Position numbers and translations under genes: made by a program
From: Xenoacremonium recifei
Taxonomy: Eukaryota; Ascomycota; Sordariomycetes; Hypocreales; Nectriaceae
Direction of reading: 5' to 3'
Length of the DNA stretch: 64,000 bases
NCBI GenBank assembly: GCA_012184525.1
Contig: WOFQ01000012.1
Location: 372,001 to 436,000 of the forward strand
In this document: piece by piece, positions 1 through 10,104 of the stretch
Layout: each line of letters starts with the position of its first letter
Numbering within the stretch: position 1 is the stretch's first letter
The notes under the pieces: generated by a model
Seen by the model: only the letters and a program-made list of their open reading frames with translations
The model's database searches: none
Told to the model about the DNA's origin: nothing

Positions 1-1317
1 TCATGGCACATCGTTCTCATCTCACTATTGGCAGAAGCTTACCAAGTCGCTCGCGATGCAAGCCACAAAAAGCACCATAATTCGGAGGAAAAAGAGATTC
101 GCGCCGATTTGAGCGACCACAGGGCAACGAAGGCTCGTTACCGTTGCTCAACTTTGCTCAATGCTATACACCTGTATCAGATGTCATTGCCGCCAAAGTT
201 GAAGTTCCGAGGGCAGGTCCTAGATTTCAGGTCACATACAGCCAATTCTAGCGTGGCCTCTTCGTTTCTATACCAGCAAACTTCGATTTACAACATCGCA
301 ATTCTCGCCGAAGTTGCCAAGCTCATGGCTTTGCGACCATACGTCTACGAGACATATGTGCAGCAGCTCCTTCAAATGACAACAGAAAGACATGATGGCA
401 GCTGCGATGGTGCCGAAAATGAAGTCGCCGCATCTCTGCCATCTCAAACTCGAGAGCAATGCTTCAACGCCTCGGACTCCGTTGTGACCGTTATTCGTAG
501 CTGCAGCGACTCCTATTATCGATATGTGAATCCTGCGACCGCACATGCGTCATGGTTGGCAGCCACCGTCCAATTGCTGCGACAGGAATTGACCGAAGAA
601 GAAAGCGAGGTCCAAATGATTCGGTCTCAGTTCGAGGTTTTGAAGGCTACCCATCTACAGTTCATTCAGTATTGGGGTATGTCCAAAGTACCGTCGCAGA
701 ACTTGGATGAGCTTGCCAGTCGCCTGAAGAGGTTCACCAATATCTCAAAGGGCATGGCGAACAAGAAGATTATATCAACGATAAAACCTGGACTTGCATC
801 ACCACCCAACCAAAATTGGCGTTCATCCGCCAGGAACAATGGTTACGAGCTGTGTGGTGATGGGCCTGGTGGTTCAAGGGACCTTGGCTCTATGAGAGCA
901 AGTTCTTCGGGATTAGGCAGTCTGATGATTCATGACGGGGTCTGTTCCAGGTCCCAGGAAATAGGTCTGACAACAGCCCAGACTAATCTCTCCAACTTCT
1001 CATCACAGTTGCTGCAGAATGGAGCTTCCTTACAACAGCCAGGGGTCTCATTTGCAACCCAAGTCGATGGGATGGGCCAGGGACTTTCTCTCCATAGCCA
1101 ACCACAGCCATCCAGTAATGAAACCGGCTCTGTAGACGAGCGAACCCTATGGAACGGCAGAATATCACTTACTTTAGCTGGTCCCGGAGAAGAAGGGTGG
1201 TACCCCACCACCTATGGTGATGGCCCTGGTCCCGATAATGAACGCTGGTTTGGGCCAACTCACGATGATGCTACCGGAGTGCTCTCCAGCTATCTCGATC
1301 AGATCTTCTCGGGATAG
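1..1317 (+). CDS. Fungal-specific transcription factor, C-terminal part (5' truncated by window edge)
   Basis: The reading frame is open from base 1 to the stop at 1315-1317, so the gene enters from the left; an internal TTG near 28 is not a start. The visible 438 or so residues resemble the regulatory middle and C-terminal region of Zn2Cys6 regulators (Fungal_trans type): a helical block around residues 45-125 (LNAIHLYQMSLP, then AEVAKLMALRPYVYE) and a block with the family-like NPATAHASWL followed by a helical region ending in QFIQYWGM. After about residue 255 the protein becomes Ser/Gly/Gln-rich and low in complexity, as in an activation tail. No DNA-binding domain is in the window, so target and role cannot be told. 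The class is inferred from pattern only. Confidence 0.75.
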   Translation, partial: SWHIVLISLLAEAYQVARDASHKKHHNSEEKEIRADLSDHRATKARYRCSTLLNAIHLYQMSLPPKLKFRGQVLDFRSHTANSSVASSFLYQQTSIYNIAILAEVAKLMALRPYVYETYVQQLLQMTTERHDGSCDGAENEVAASLPSQTREQCFNASDSVVTVIRSCSDSYYRYVNPATAHASWLAATVQLLRQELTEEESEVQMIRSQFEVLKATHLQFIQYWGMSKVPSQNLDELASRLKRFTNISKGMANKKIISTIKPGLASPPNQNWRSSARNNGYELCGDGPGGSRDLGSMRASSSGLGSLMIHDGVCSRSQEIGLTTAQTNLSNFSSQLLQNGASLQQPGVSFATQVDGMGQGLSLHSQPQPSSNETGSVDERTLWNGRISLTLAGPGEEGWYPTTYGDGPGPDNERWFGPTHDDATGVLSSYLDQIFSG

Positions 1318-1562
1318 TTTGCTTCCTGATATTCATTTGGGTTAATTAGAACTTAGGAGCATGTAATGAGTAGCTTCACAAAAAAAAATATACCCAAAAA
1401 AGAGTTGAGATTGGGTTAGGTCTTCGTAACGAAGCCTCATGTTTAGACAGGGCCACTATCCCAACTTCTGCACGACTCAAGCCATCCCATTCCAAGATTG
1501 CGATCTTCCTCCCTGATTCCTGAGATTTGGTCTACGCAATATTGAGAGGACTGTCACCAAAC
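1318..1562. other. Intergenic, convergent 3' ends
   Basis: Short spacer between the end of the transcription factor on + and the end of the hydrolase on -. It holds an A-run near 1380-1400 and no open frame of note; probably 3' UTRs of the two converging genes. Confidence 0.6.
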
Positions 1563-2606
1563 TTAGCACCCAAAGAACTCGACTAATGCAGCAGTTGTCT
1601 CCGCGGGGCTTTCGAGACTCCAGAAGTGACCGCCGGGGAGAAGCTTGACCGACACGCTCTTAGCATTAGGGATATGTTCCTGCGAGATGTCCTCGTAGAA
1701 TTCCCTCGGTTGCGTCTTGCTGTCGTAACCTTGCAAGATCAAAACCGGACATTTCCATGCAGCAAGGAGGCGGTTGCGGCGTTGCAACCATTCGGAGCGG
1801 AAGGTAGATGAATTGAAGTACCTCGGGACAGCCTTGGGAATTCCAGGATAAGAGAATTCCTGTATTGACCGTTCGACCTTGTGCTTCGGGATGGGGCGCA
1901 CGCAAACGCTCAAGTGTGACCAGACAATCACCCGTCGTGCGTCATCCAGGACTCGATTGTATGCGGCATTCATGAAAAGGTCTCCTTGGGGGGAGAGCTT
2001 CGGGTTGTAATGGAAAAGGTGCTGCTCGCCTCGGGCGTAACGCAACACATTATCGGGATGATTGGCCGCTATAAAATCGGCCTGCACTGTGCCTCGGTCG
2101 TGGGAAACCAGATTAAATCGCTCCACTCCGATCAGCTGAAGCATGTCGAAGAGTTGCTCGCTGACGCCTTCGTGGCGGTAGTCACCAGCCCCTTTCTCTG
2201 ACTGCCCATACCCTTTCAAGTCCGGGGCAATGCAGCTAAATCCCTTAGCAGCGAGAGCTGCCATCTGTATATGCCACTGGAACCATGAGTCAGGAATACC
2301 ATGCAGGAACACTACCACTTCGCCGTCCCGAAGTCCAGCCTCGACGTAATGCCACTGTACCACTTCCCCATCACCAGGACCAAGGACAAAGTGGTGTGTG
2401 AAAGTCTCCTGCTCAATCACTTCTGTGTCGCCTTCTTTGTCCCCTGGTCGTGGCTGGACATGAGCGAACTCCGCGAGGTGTTCTTTGACCTGTTCCATTG
2501 GGATAAACAGCTGTTCAGCCGCTTTCTCGGCGCGCTCGGAGAGCGGTGTATATTCGAGACTTGACGGGGATGCCATAGTTCTTGTGAATGAAAGCTTGTA
2601 CGCCAT
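1563..2606 (-). CDS. Alpha/beta hydrolase, epoxide hydrolase/dehalogenase-like (347 aa)
   Basis: A single uninterrupted exon encodes a cytosolic alpha/beta-hydrolase-1 protein. The oxyanion-hole motif HGIPDSW lies at residues 102-108. The nucleophile elbow is SHDRGT with Asp170, which places it with the Asp-nucleophile epoxide hydrolases and haloalkane/haloacetate dehalogenases rather than Ser esterases. The likely acid is Asp295 (QGYDS) and the base His327 (GGHFWSLESP). The HDRG signature resembles haloacetate dehalogenases, but the second arginine that binds the substrate carboxylate in that family (D-R-G-x-R) is Val174 here, so I do not call that activity. A second Met (residue 11) could also be the start. 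A TATATATA stretch lies near 2663-2670, about 60 bp upstream of the ATG. The substrate is unknown. Confidence 0.85.
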   Translation of the reverse strand: MAYKLSFTRTMASPSSLEYTPLSERAEKAAEQLFIPMEQVKEHLAEFAHVQPRPGDKEGDTEVIEQETFTHHFVLGPGDGEVVQWHYVEAGLRDGEVVVFLHGIPDSWFQWHIQMAALAAKGFSCIAPDLKGYGQSEKGAGDYRHEGVSEQLFDMLQLIGVERFNLVSHDRGTVQADFIAANHPDNVLRYARGEQHLFHYNPKLSPQGDLFMNAAYNRVLDDARRVIVWSHLSVCVRPIPKHKVERSIQEFSYPGIPKAVPRYFNSSTFRSEWLQRRNRLLAAWKCPVLILQGYDSKTQPREFYEDISQEHIPNAKSVSVKLLPGGHFWSLESPAETTAALVEFFGC

Positions 2607-3247
2607 TGTCAGCTTTTATTCCGAACTGCTCCTATCGGAGCACTTGGGAGCCGTGCCCAAGATATATATACTTAGGGATCTACAAGGTCAAGACACAATA
2701 AATCACAATTACTCACAGTAATAAATGACAAACTTTGTGGTATCAATCTTGCTTTGGAAAATCCGCTCTGACTCTCGAATGTCCGCCGGTGCAACCTAAT
2801 TATATATTTCAAGTCTGCATTTACGTAGGCGCCCAGGATAGCCCGCATCAATCATTCCTGTAGGATTCGACCGAGAAATCACGCTTTCGGCAAGTCTCTT
2901 GCACTTGAAATGGTTGAGCCTGAGTTGGATTGTGTGGATAGATGGAGTATATAATCACCGTCAATCCCTCCGGTGGAGATAGACCGAGAGGTCACCAGCC
3001 TGTCAATATCTTATTGGGTTACATGATCTGTCCACCTATGTCATACAATTAGACCGAGAATACCGATCAATCCGGCATATCTTATGTAGATGACGCGGAG
3101 TAAGCGGGGATTTACTCCACCACGGAGCGTTCCTCAGCATTTCAACGGAAGAAGATTCGGTATTTATTTCGTGCTTCTGCTATAATTTCGAGAAGTACCA
3201 AAAAAGACAATCACTGCACTTCTCACACAAGATCTGACGAAGTAACC
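2607..3247. other. Divergent intergenic region between hydrolase and GST-like gene
   Basis: Shared promoter region of about 640 bp between two divergent genes. The segment from about 2860 to 3060 repeats the phrase ACCGAGA three times (near 2869, 2983 and 3052). No convincing open frame is present. Confidence 0.5.
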
Positions 3248-4187
3248 ATGGCACCCAACAGCTCCAACTACGACTTATACTTCAGCCCCTACTCAATATG
3301 CTCCATCATGGTTACATACACAATGGCTTTTCGAGGCAAACCTAAAAATGACGGTTCTGGCGTGTCTATCTCTAAGCACGAGGTGGATATTTTCCACGCG
3401 GAGCAGCTGGAAGAAGCATTCCTCACCGAAGTTAACCTAGAGGGCCAGGTGCGTAGAAAGCACATTGCTATCAATAAAGCCCCCAAAGCCATCTCGCTGA
3501 GCTCAAGTCATCTAACCCATCTTACTGTCACCCAGGTCCCTGTTCTAGTTAATCCCGGTGTGCTCGAATCTCCTATTGCTGATAGCCTCGAAATTACCTT
3601 TTACATGGCGTCCAAGTTCCCAAATCTCATTCCTGACGCTCATGCAACCGAAATTCGTCGGCTCTTAACTGATCTACACGCTATCAATTACTTCTCGCTG
3701 TCGTTTTCAGGCAGGCCAGGGGCAGCGCAGCACCTCACAGATACAGTGCTGGAGCGATTGAACAAGTCCGATATCTCGGACCGGTACCGGAAGGCACTTG
3801 AATACAAATTGGAGGTGTAAGTTAATATCTTTCCTGGATTGTCCAGTGGAAGCATTTTGGTTGACAATAATCTGCCTCAGCGTCAAAAGGAACAAAGTGA
3901 AAGGGTTGGAACCAGCGGAGAAAGAGAGTAACGTGGCAAAGGTAACTAAGCTCATGGCTTCACTGGCAGTGCTGGCGGACGCACGAGCTGGTGCGACGGG
4001 GTGGCTGTTCGGGGATAATCCAACAGCATTAGATGCCCACCTTGTTCCGTTCATTGCTCGTATGGGGGACGTTGGTCGGTCTGATTTGATCCCAGAGAAG
4101 TTGCGCCAGTATGGCCAGTGGGCGATGCAGGGACCGGAATGGACTAGAATGAGAGAGGGGAGATCTAGCACTATGGTTCCGAAGTAA
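3248..4187 (+). CDS. Glutathione S-transferase-like protein (262 aa, 3 exons)
   Basis: Exons 3248-3448, 3536-3816 and 3881-4187; the introns (87 and 64 bp) begin GTGCGT and GTAAGT and end CAG, and all phases agree. The start has a good context (AACCATGG). The N-terminal half reads as a thioredoxin-like GST domain: LYFSPYSICSIMV at residues 10-22, and after splicing the family's cis-proline motif QVPVLVNP followed by the SPIADSLEI stretch. The C-terminal half is an all-helical GST-C domain with GATGWLFGDNPTALDAHLVPF. It resembles the GST-like proteins found in fungal polyketide clusters (tpcF/gedE type), where they are proposed to act with glutathione during tailoring. No polyketide synthase or other cluster gene lies nearby, so its job here is open. 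Confidence 0.85.
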
Positions 4188-6191
4188 TATCTTCTTAGAA
4201 GAGTAGCTGGCTTAGCTGGGCACTGATAATCCAGCCCATGGGACTCGAAGAACCTGCAACGGCAACCTTGTCACATGAACCAGGGTAGCGCCTTTGTCGT
4301 GGATAAGAGACGCTTTCCGGTAGTACAGAAGCTCGCTGGTGTTGGTTAGTGTGGTACCTTTTCAGGCAGATTTGTAGGGTTCGTGAAGGCATGCCGTAAC
4401 TTTGTCCTCAAGATGCCGGCAAATCTTCAACAAAACCCCAATCAGATCTGGATGAACGCAGCCAAGTTGTGCTCTTTCAACAGGGCCTCGTTTATTTTGA
4501 GGCTTCAAAACATCTATAGCCGATATTTCGTGCCCCTCGTGCCGTCAGTGTTGAACATAGAGCCTTCTTTTAGTCATCTGTTAAATGTGAATAGTGCAGA
4601 GAAGTGCCACTAAGAAGACCGATTTAGAATTGCGATCTGAGTACTCCGTATGGAGCTCATTGATTAACGCTTTGATCTCCTGGCTCGCAGTGGCGTCGAA
4701 CGGCCTCGACATCGGCGCCTTGGGACTTGCGGCTCCGGCATTAGCTCCCGGTAGCTTGAGTAAGATCCTAGCTAGATGGACTAACGCCTTGTCCCCTGTT
4801 CCGTACATTCATTCCCGAGTCTCGCCGATACCATCTTCTGAAACGGGAGAGGGAAAATGCCATTGCATGGATCTTTGTCGCCCTATTTTACAATCTGCTG
4901 CATCTTCGGACAGACGGTGTCGTATCCATGAATATGATTGCAAAGTTCAGCTTCGCCTGCAAGAGGACCCATATCCGCCTATCCGAGTGGCAAATGCGAG
5001 ACCATTCAGAGTTCATCCAGAAGGGCTGGAAAGTCTCCAGTGACATACTGATTCAAGACTCACGCCTAACTGGAAGTCCAACGGGCGTTCGGGACGGGGC
5101 GAGACAGTTTAGAACCACGTTCGCAACCATCTCTCACGCTGCATGAGACCGGCCAAACTTTATGCCTTGCTTGTAGCACGGTACAAATTATCCTCGATGA
5201 CAATGATAAGTTCATCACGCATGAAGGGATGAAATGGCGGACCTTATGATGCTTAGGAAGTATTGCGGGACGCGTATCGCATGCAGACACTACACAAAGC
5301 TCTTGATAAAGTCCAAAGGCAACCGTACTGGCCTACAGACAAAGGTTAGGGGTTGTCTTCACAATGACTCGTCGTAGATCCCCGCCTAGCCCTTGCCAGA
5401 CCTCAGATTAGAAAAGTGATAGGTCAGCTGCATGTCACTGCGAATATCTTCAAAGTCCACTACCATTGCTTTTTTTCTTTCCCGCGTTCCAAAAGCTGGG
5501 ACTCCGGGGTTGACGGGACCAATATTTTGGACACAGCCGTGAACCCAGCAATCCTGGGGGAAACATTGCTTTTTCTCATCCCACAAATGCACCCCACGAT
5601 ATCGTGACAGTCAACCCTTCCCCTGAAGCCACACGATGGTTTTCACATCTCCTCACGGACCAGTTCCGAGCTGCCTATCACCCGATTGCTCCATCCATAA
5701 CATGATCTCATCCAACTAGCAAGGATGCTCGACCTGTTCGACCCAGTCATCAAAGCAGTCCGAGCCATTTGCTTCCTACCGGGCCAACGGAGGATAACCC
5801 TGATGCCCACAGGGGGGGGGGGTTCTTTTTAGCGTTGGGTAGCTACAGATCTCTTGCGAAGTGCGCGGTTTCATGACAGGGGTAGACTAACACTAGACTT
5901 GCGGCTCCTACGGAACAGCTCCGGAAAAAGCTTACCACAAATGGGGTCTAAGTTCTGTGCATCTTTCGAGTTCTCAATTTGCCATCTCATGAATTGAAGA
6001 GTATCTATCGTCTATGTACTCCGTAGTCTAGTCTATTAAATACGTGTAAGCGGGTACCGTTATTATGATCGTCGCCGGTGAATCTAATGGTAAGCTGGGC
6101 ATAATCCCCGATGTCGATAACGCCCTGGTTCCCATGAGCTCCGGCACCGCGAAGTAAAACTCCTGAGGGTATTATCTCCACAAATCAATGC
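4188..6191. other. 2-kb gene-poor region
   Basis: Only short overlapping frames on both strands, none with a recognisable domain or a consistent exon chain. It holds two copies of GTACTCCGTA (4641-4650 and 6016-6025) and an 11-base G run at 5812-5822. The stretch 4600-5150 has a slightly longer open character (149 codons from 4594) but I could not relate it to any family; a decayed gene or element is possible. Confidence 0.4.
5812..5822. repeat. Homopolymer G tract
   Basis: Eleven consecutive G residues in the middle of a gene-poor region; a mononucleotide microsatellite prone to length variation and to sequencing error. Confidence 0.8.
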
Positions 6192-7380
6192 TCATGCTGC
6201 AAAAGGATCCCTCTTCAGATGCCGTGTCGAACTGGACTCGCTCCCCAAATCGTCATAATCGGAGTGTCCAGCAGCATTCTTGATAACCACCTGAGTTGTG
6301 GTTGTCTTCTGAATTCCATGGGCATCTCGGACGGGAAGCTCAATATCATCTCCCCCAGCTTCGATGAATGTCGTGTTAGCAGGAGCAAACATTGACCCTG
6401 TCTTCCTGGTTGTTCCGGTCGCACGCTGGGAGCTTTTGGGGTTCGATCGAGAGCCAGAGTAACCAGGATATCCGTGAGGGTTGCTCGCTTTCACGACTTT
6501 CGTGATGAGCTCGGCCATGTTCATCTCGATGTGGAGCTTGACGAGGTAAGCCAGAGGGTGAAATTGCAGATAGACAATGTCATTGGGAAGAGACATCATC
6601 CCAATTAGAAGAACCTAAAAACATATCAGCAAGCATGCTGAGGATGAACGGGTTCTGTCGCGAACCTACGTCCATTGTGATTGACACAGCAATCATTCCC
6701 AAGTTGAAGCGGAACAGTCGATTATACTTGGTCAGTCCATTGGCGATCAGTCTCGACCTAACCAAGTAGATGAAGTAAAAGTTGAGGGCAGCATCGACGA
6801 GGAGAAAAATGCACTTCTCCACGCGATCCCAAATGCTGTTGACATATATCCATTCCTGGTTGATCTGTAGTCTGGCCGGAATCCAGACACAGAAAACGCT
6901 GATGTTGATGGCGAGCAAGATTAAGAAGACGCCGAGCTTTAGTTTCCAGGCGTTCCCTCTAACTACCATCAAGATCGAGATTCGGTTTATAATAATCTGC
7001 ATTAGGGTCTGGATCTGAATTGCCCAAAGGAAGACTGTAGAGGGGGGAGTGTTAAAGCGTGACGGTGGCAGGCGCGGCAACCAGGGCATTGACGTACCAA
7101 TGATAAAGTAGACGGGGAAGCTGGGCTGGATGTACTGGCGGAGGTACGACCAGGTAATAGCACTCATGATGGTACTGCTCGCCCACTCCATCCACAGCAA
7201 CATGAGATAGACGTTGGTCCTCGTTCCTCTCTTCCATGACTTGACAGTCTGCCTCGTACCCTTGGCTCCGGTGAAGATGCACACACCCAGGGAGAACCCC
7301 CAGGCGATGCTCGCAATGTTCATGTCATTGACGCTGGGCTTCTCGAACTTGTATGTCGAGGGGATGAGGAAGCCGGTCAT
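6192..7380 (-). CDS. Seven-transmembrane integral membrane protein (356 aa, 3 exons)
   Basis: Exons on the minus strand: 7380-7098, 7034-6670 and 6614-6192. The introns (63 and 55 bp) begin GTACGT and GTAGGT, end CAG/TAG, and keep phase. The product has about seven hydrophobic segments: near NIASIAWGFSLGVCIF, YLMLLWMEWASS, YFIIVFLWAIQIQ, FLILLAINISVF, FLLVDAALNFYFIYLV, a segment crossing intron 2 (ITMDVLLIGMMSL) and a last one. A roughly 110-residue hydrophilic tail follows, presumably cytoplasmic. This is the layout of the many uncharacterised fungal 7-TM proteins (rhodopsin/PTH11-like in topology); there is no CFEM domain. No ligand or partner is indicated by neighbours. Confidence 0.82.
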
Positions 7381-10104
7381 CTCGGCGAGTTGGTTCGAGG
7401 TCTATCGAGCCTCCGAGAAAAGAAACTATAACGAATTTCTAGGTAGGAAATGGGAAAATATATAATGGAAGACACATTGCAGACAAAGCTGGGGATGCTA
7501 CGCCTAGATATTTGATGCAGAGCCAAGCACAGAGAACTACGTATCGACGCTAGCAGGGACAAGATCTCGTGGATGCTGACCCCAAACAAGCGTGTAAGAC
7601 GGCGTTGCGCCTTCAGTCCGCTACTAAATGACCTTGCAGGTCTTCAAACGCACTCCATACATGCGCTTCTCGACGCACTGCTCGGGCACAGCTTCGAGTA
7701 ATGCTTGCATATAGAGCCCCGGACCCGCAAGCAAGCGGGCCGCTGACGATCACCAGGACGGGCCCTGTCGAGCCCAAACTGAGTGGGTGAAATTAGATCT
7801 CCATATTATCATGCAGTTTGATCGAGAATATGCCCAGTGTCAGAGTTTGTGTTGTCGGTGCGTGCATGGAAGTATTAGTGACCTGACGGATAGGCCCATG
7901 TTTGCTTCGCTCCTTCAAGAACAGGTACTTCCATTGGTTAGGCATCTCTACAACAAAATAGTCTACTTTCGGGCCGTCAACGGTGCATAAATCGTTCCAA
8001 GCGGTCGGTGGCCAGTTTCCCGCGGGCTGAGACTGAGCGCCTTGTACGATGATCCCTTTTGCGGCTCCGGGAGGACTCAGACGTTAGACCAGCTCCTGCG
8101 ACAAGCATGTCAAGAAACCAGGGACCTTGCGCGTGCAAAACCTGACGCTAGGGGGGATGTCTCTGGGTTACGATCAACACGAAAACGTGGCCTGGGAGAT
8201 GATGCTGCAGAAGCAAGCCAACCGGAAGGTCTCGGATGAGCGCCACGGCCCAGCGGGCTGCGAATCGAGGACGGCTCTCAGAGTGTCTGTCTCTGGGCTC
8301 AAACGAATTGACGTTGGCAGAAGCACCATGCGCTTCGGCTCCGCGGTGGGGATTTGGAGGTGCGAGGACACGAGTCAGACTGTGGCTTCTGGGCCCATTG
8401 ACTGTCAGTGAGCCGCGTCTGGACAGGATCCTGGGCCGGGAGCAATACAGGGGATTGAAGACAGAACAACCAACAGCACAGGAAGACAAGGGGAAGAGGG
8501 AATTCGGACTGCCTCTAGGAAGAATGATCTTGACGTCTTCAGCGGCCGGCCGCCGGCCGCACTGACCGGAGTTAGACACAATATCGGCCGCCGGCCAGCA
8601 GGGGCTGCCATCCGGAGTGCCCGAGCTAGATTCTGCATCTGGGCTGATTGAAGAACGCCACCAAAAAAATCTCGTGATACTACGGAGTACGGAAAAGATA
8701 AAGAGCACACTTCCAGGTCACTGTGGACTACGCAGGCTCCATACATTGAAGTTCAATACAAAAGCATTGTTCTGGACCCTGCACTGTAGATCTAGATGGG
8801 CCTTGGATCCAGCCAGCGGGTAGCCTAGCATGTGCTCCATGTAGATAGAAGAAGATGAAAAGAGCCCTTATCGTGTTAGGAGAAGAGGAGACTCAAACCA
8901 GGCGATTATTAGGGAATGCTCAGAGTCTCCGTTATAGCTGTCTTGGGGTCATCTTAATTGGTAATTTCTGTTGACTTTTGCGCCTGAGGAAGTAAAAGTT
9001 GTTAGTTGAAGTTCCAATATTCAGGTGTCTACTCGAGCTGCAAGATCGAACCTGATCGATGAGAACCTCTATGTAATCATGCGAAGAAGGGTTTGATCTG
9101 GCCAGAAGAGCTTAGAAATGTGTCGCAAGTGAAATTAATGGTTTTTCTGCATCTTCTTAGCTACCTAGGTTTACATTTTACAGGGAAAGAAATTCTCTAG
9201 GGTAAGATATATTACTGATGAGAGATGACATCAGGTAGACGTAGACTTGTGTCCTGCAATTGTAGATCAGGAACGATCGCCACCGAGCTGTTGGTCTTTC
9301 ATCCCCTAAAATCCTCGGGACTCCAGTCCGGGCCAGCTTTTGCATGATTGATAGACTCAAAGTTGCCGTCTTTTTTCACTGGATTCATGATAACATGCAC
9401 AGTTGACAGCATCGCGTGGCACTCCACTTAGACGGCATCTTCTCAGCCGCTGTAACCCCACTGAAAGAAGAGGCTGCCACAGCGCTTACAGGTCCCCGGA
9501 AGTCGCCGAAGAAACCTCCCACAGCGCCTGGACAACAAAGCCACAGCGGTCAGTCAGTCCACTGGAGGCTCTCGTTCCTGACCCCAAGGTTCTCGCCAGG
9601 ATCGGGAGTCGTGGAGTCGTGGGGTTTGACACCTCGAACATCAATTTCTCAGCCCTGTCCACGGATAAAGTAGCTGAATTGGGTTGGCAGGCACGCGATA
9701 GGAACGCGTTTCGATCTCGCTGAGCTGAGGATGTTTCTCCAACAAGATAAGATCGAGTAAGATCTTCGAGTTTAGTCACACTGCAGCGTATCTCCGGAAG
9801 ATAATGTAAATGGATCTCACTGGCCAGATTGTGGATAATCCTAGCTGAAAACAGAAGGCACGGATTAAAGTGGCTTGACGATAAAGCTAAGCTGGATCCC
9901 TTCCGGCTTATCTATTTGCCTTACGATTCATCGATTAGAGAGATAAGCCTCGAGGTGTGATTTTTTGGATATCAACTCCCCGACTCCCCTCCATTTATTT
10001 CAGTTGAAACACCGGTATTTGTTTTGCACAACTGGATTTCTGGTGCGCCAGCATTGATTGACTTTGTCCTGCCCTTTCGGTCTCTCAACTCAGCCACCTC
10101 GAGG
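7381..10104. other. 2.7-kb intergenic region upstream of the permease
   Basis: No supported gene. GC-rich overlapping frames on both strands at 8040-8830 look coding-like by length only and have no family signal; this part includes a GGCCGGCCGCCGGCC palindromic patch at 8543-8557 and a TACGGAGTAC copy at 8681-8690. The segment 9720-9960 is the proximal promoter of the permease and holds the GATA cluster listed separately. Confidence 0.45.
9745..9946. promoter_or_regulatory. Cluster of HGATAR sites in permease promoter
   Basis: Five matches to HGATAR, the binding consensus of GATA factors such as AreA/Nit2, lie within 202 bp: 9745-9750, 9799-9804, 9879-9884, 9908-9913 (reverse strand) and 9941-9946. 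The nearest is about 160 bp before the ATG of the NCS1 permease. Clustered HGATAR sites are the usual sign of nitrogen metabolite control, which fits a purine/pyrimidine-class transporter. Binding itself is inferred. Confidence 0.6.

Noticed and set aside
8127..8746. Overlapping frames on both strands
   Set aside because: GC-rich stretch with few stops in all frames; no domain, no exon chain.
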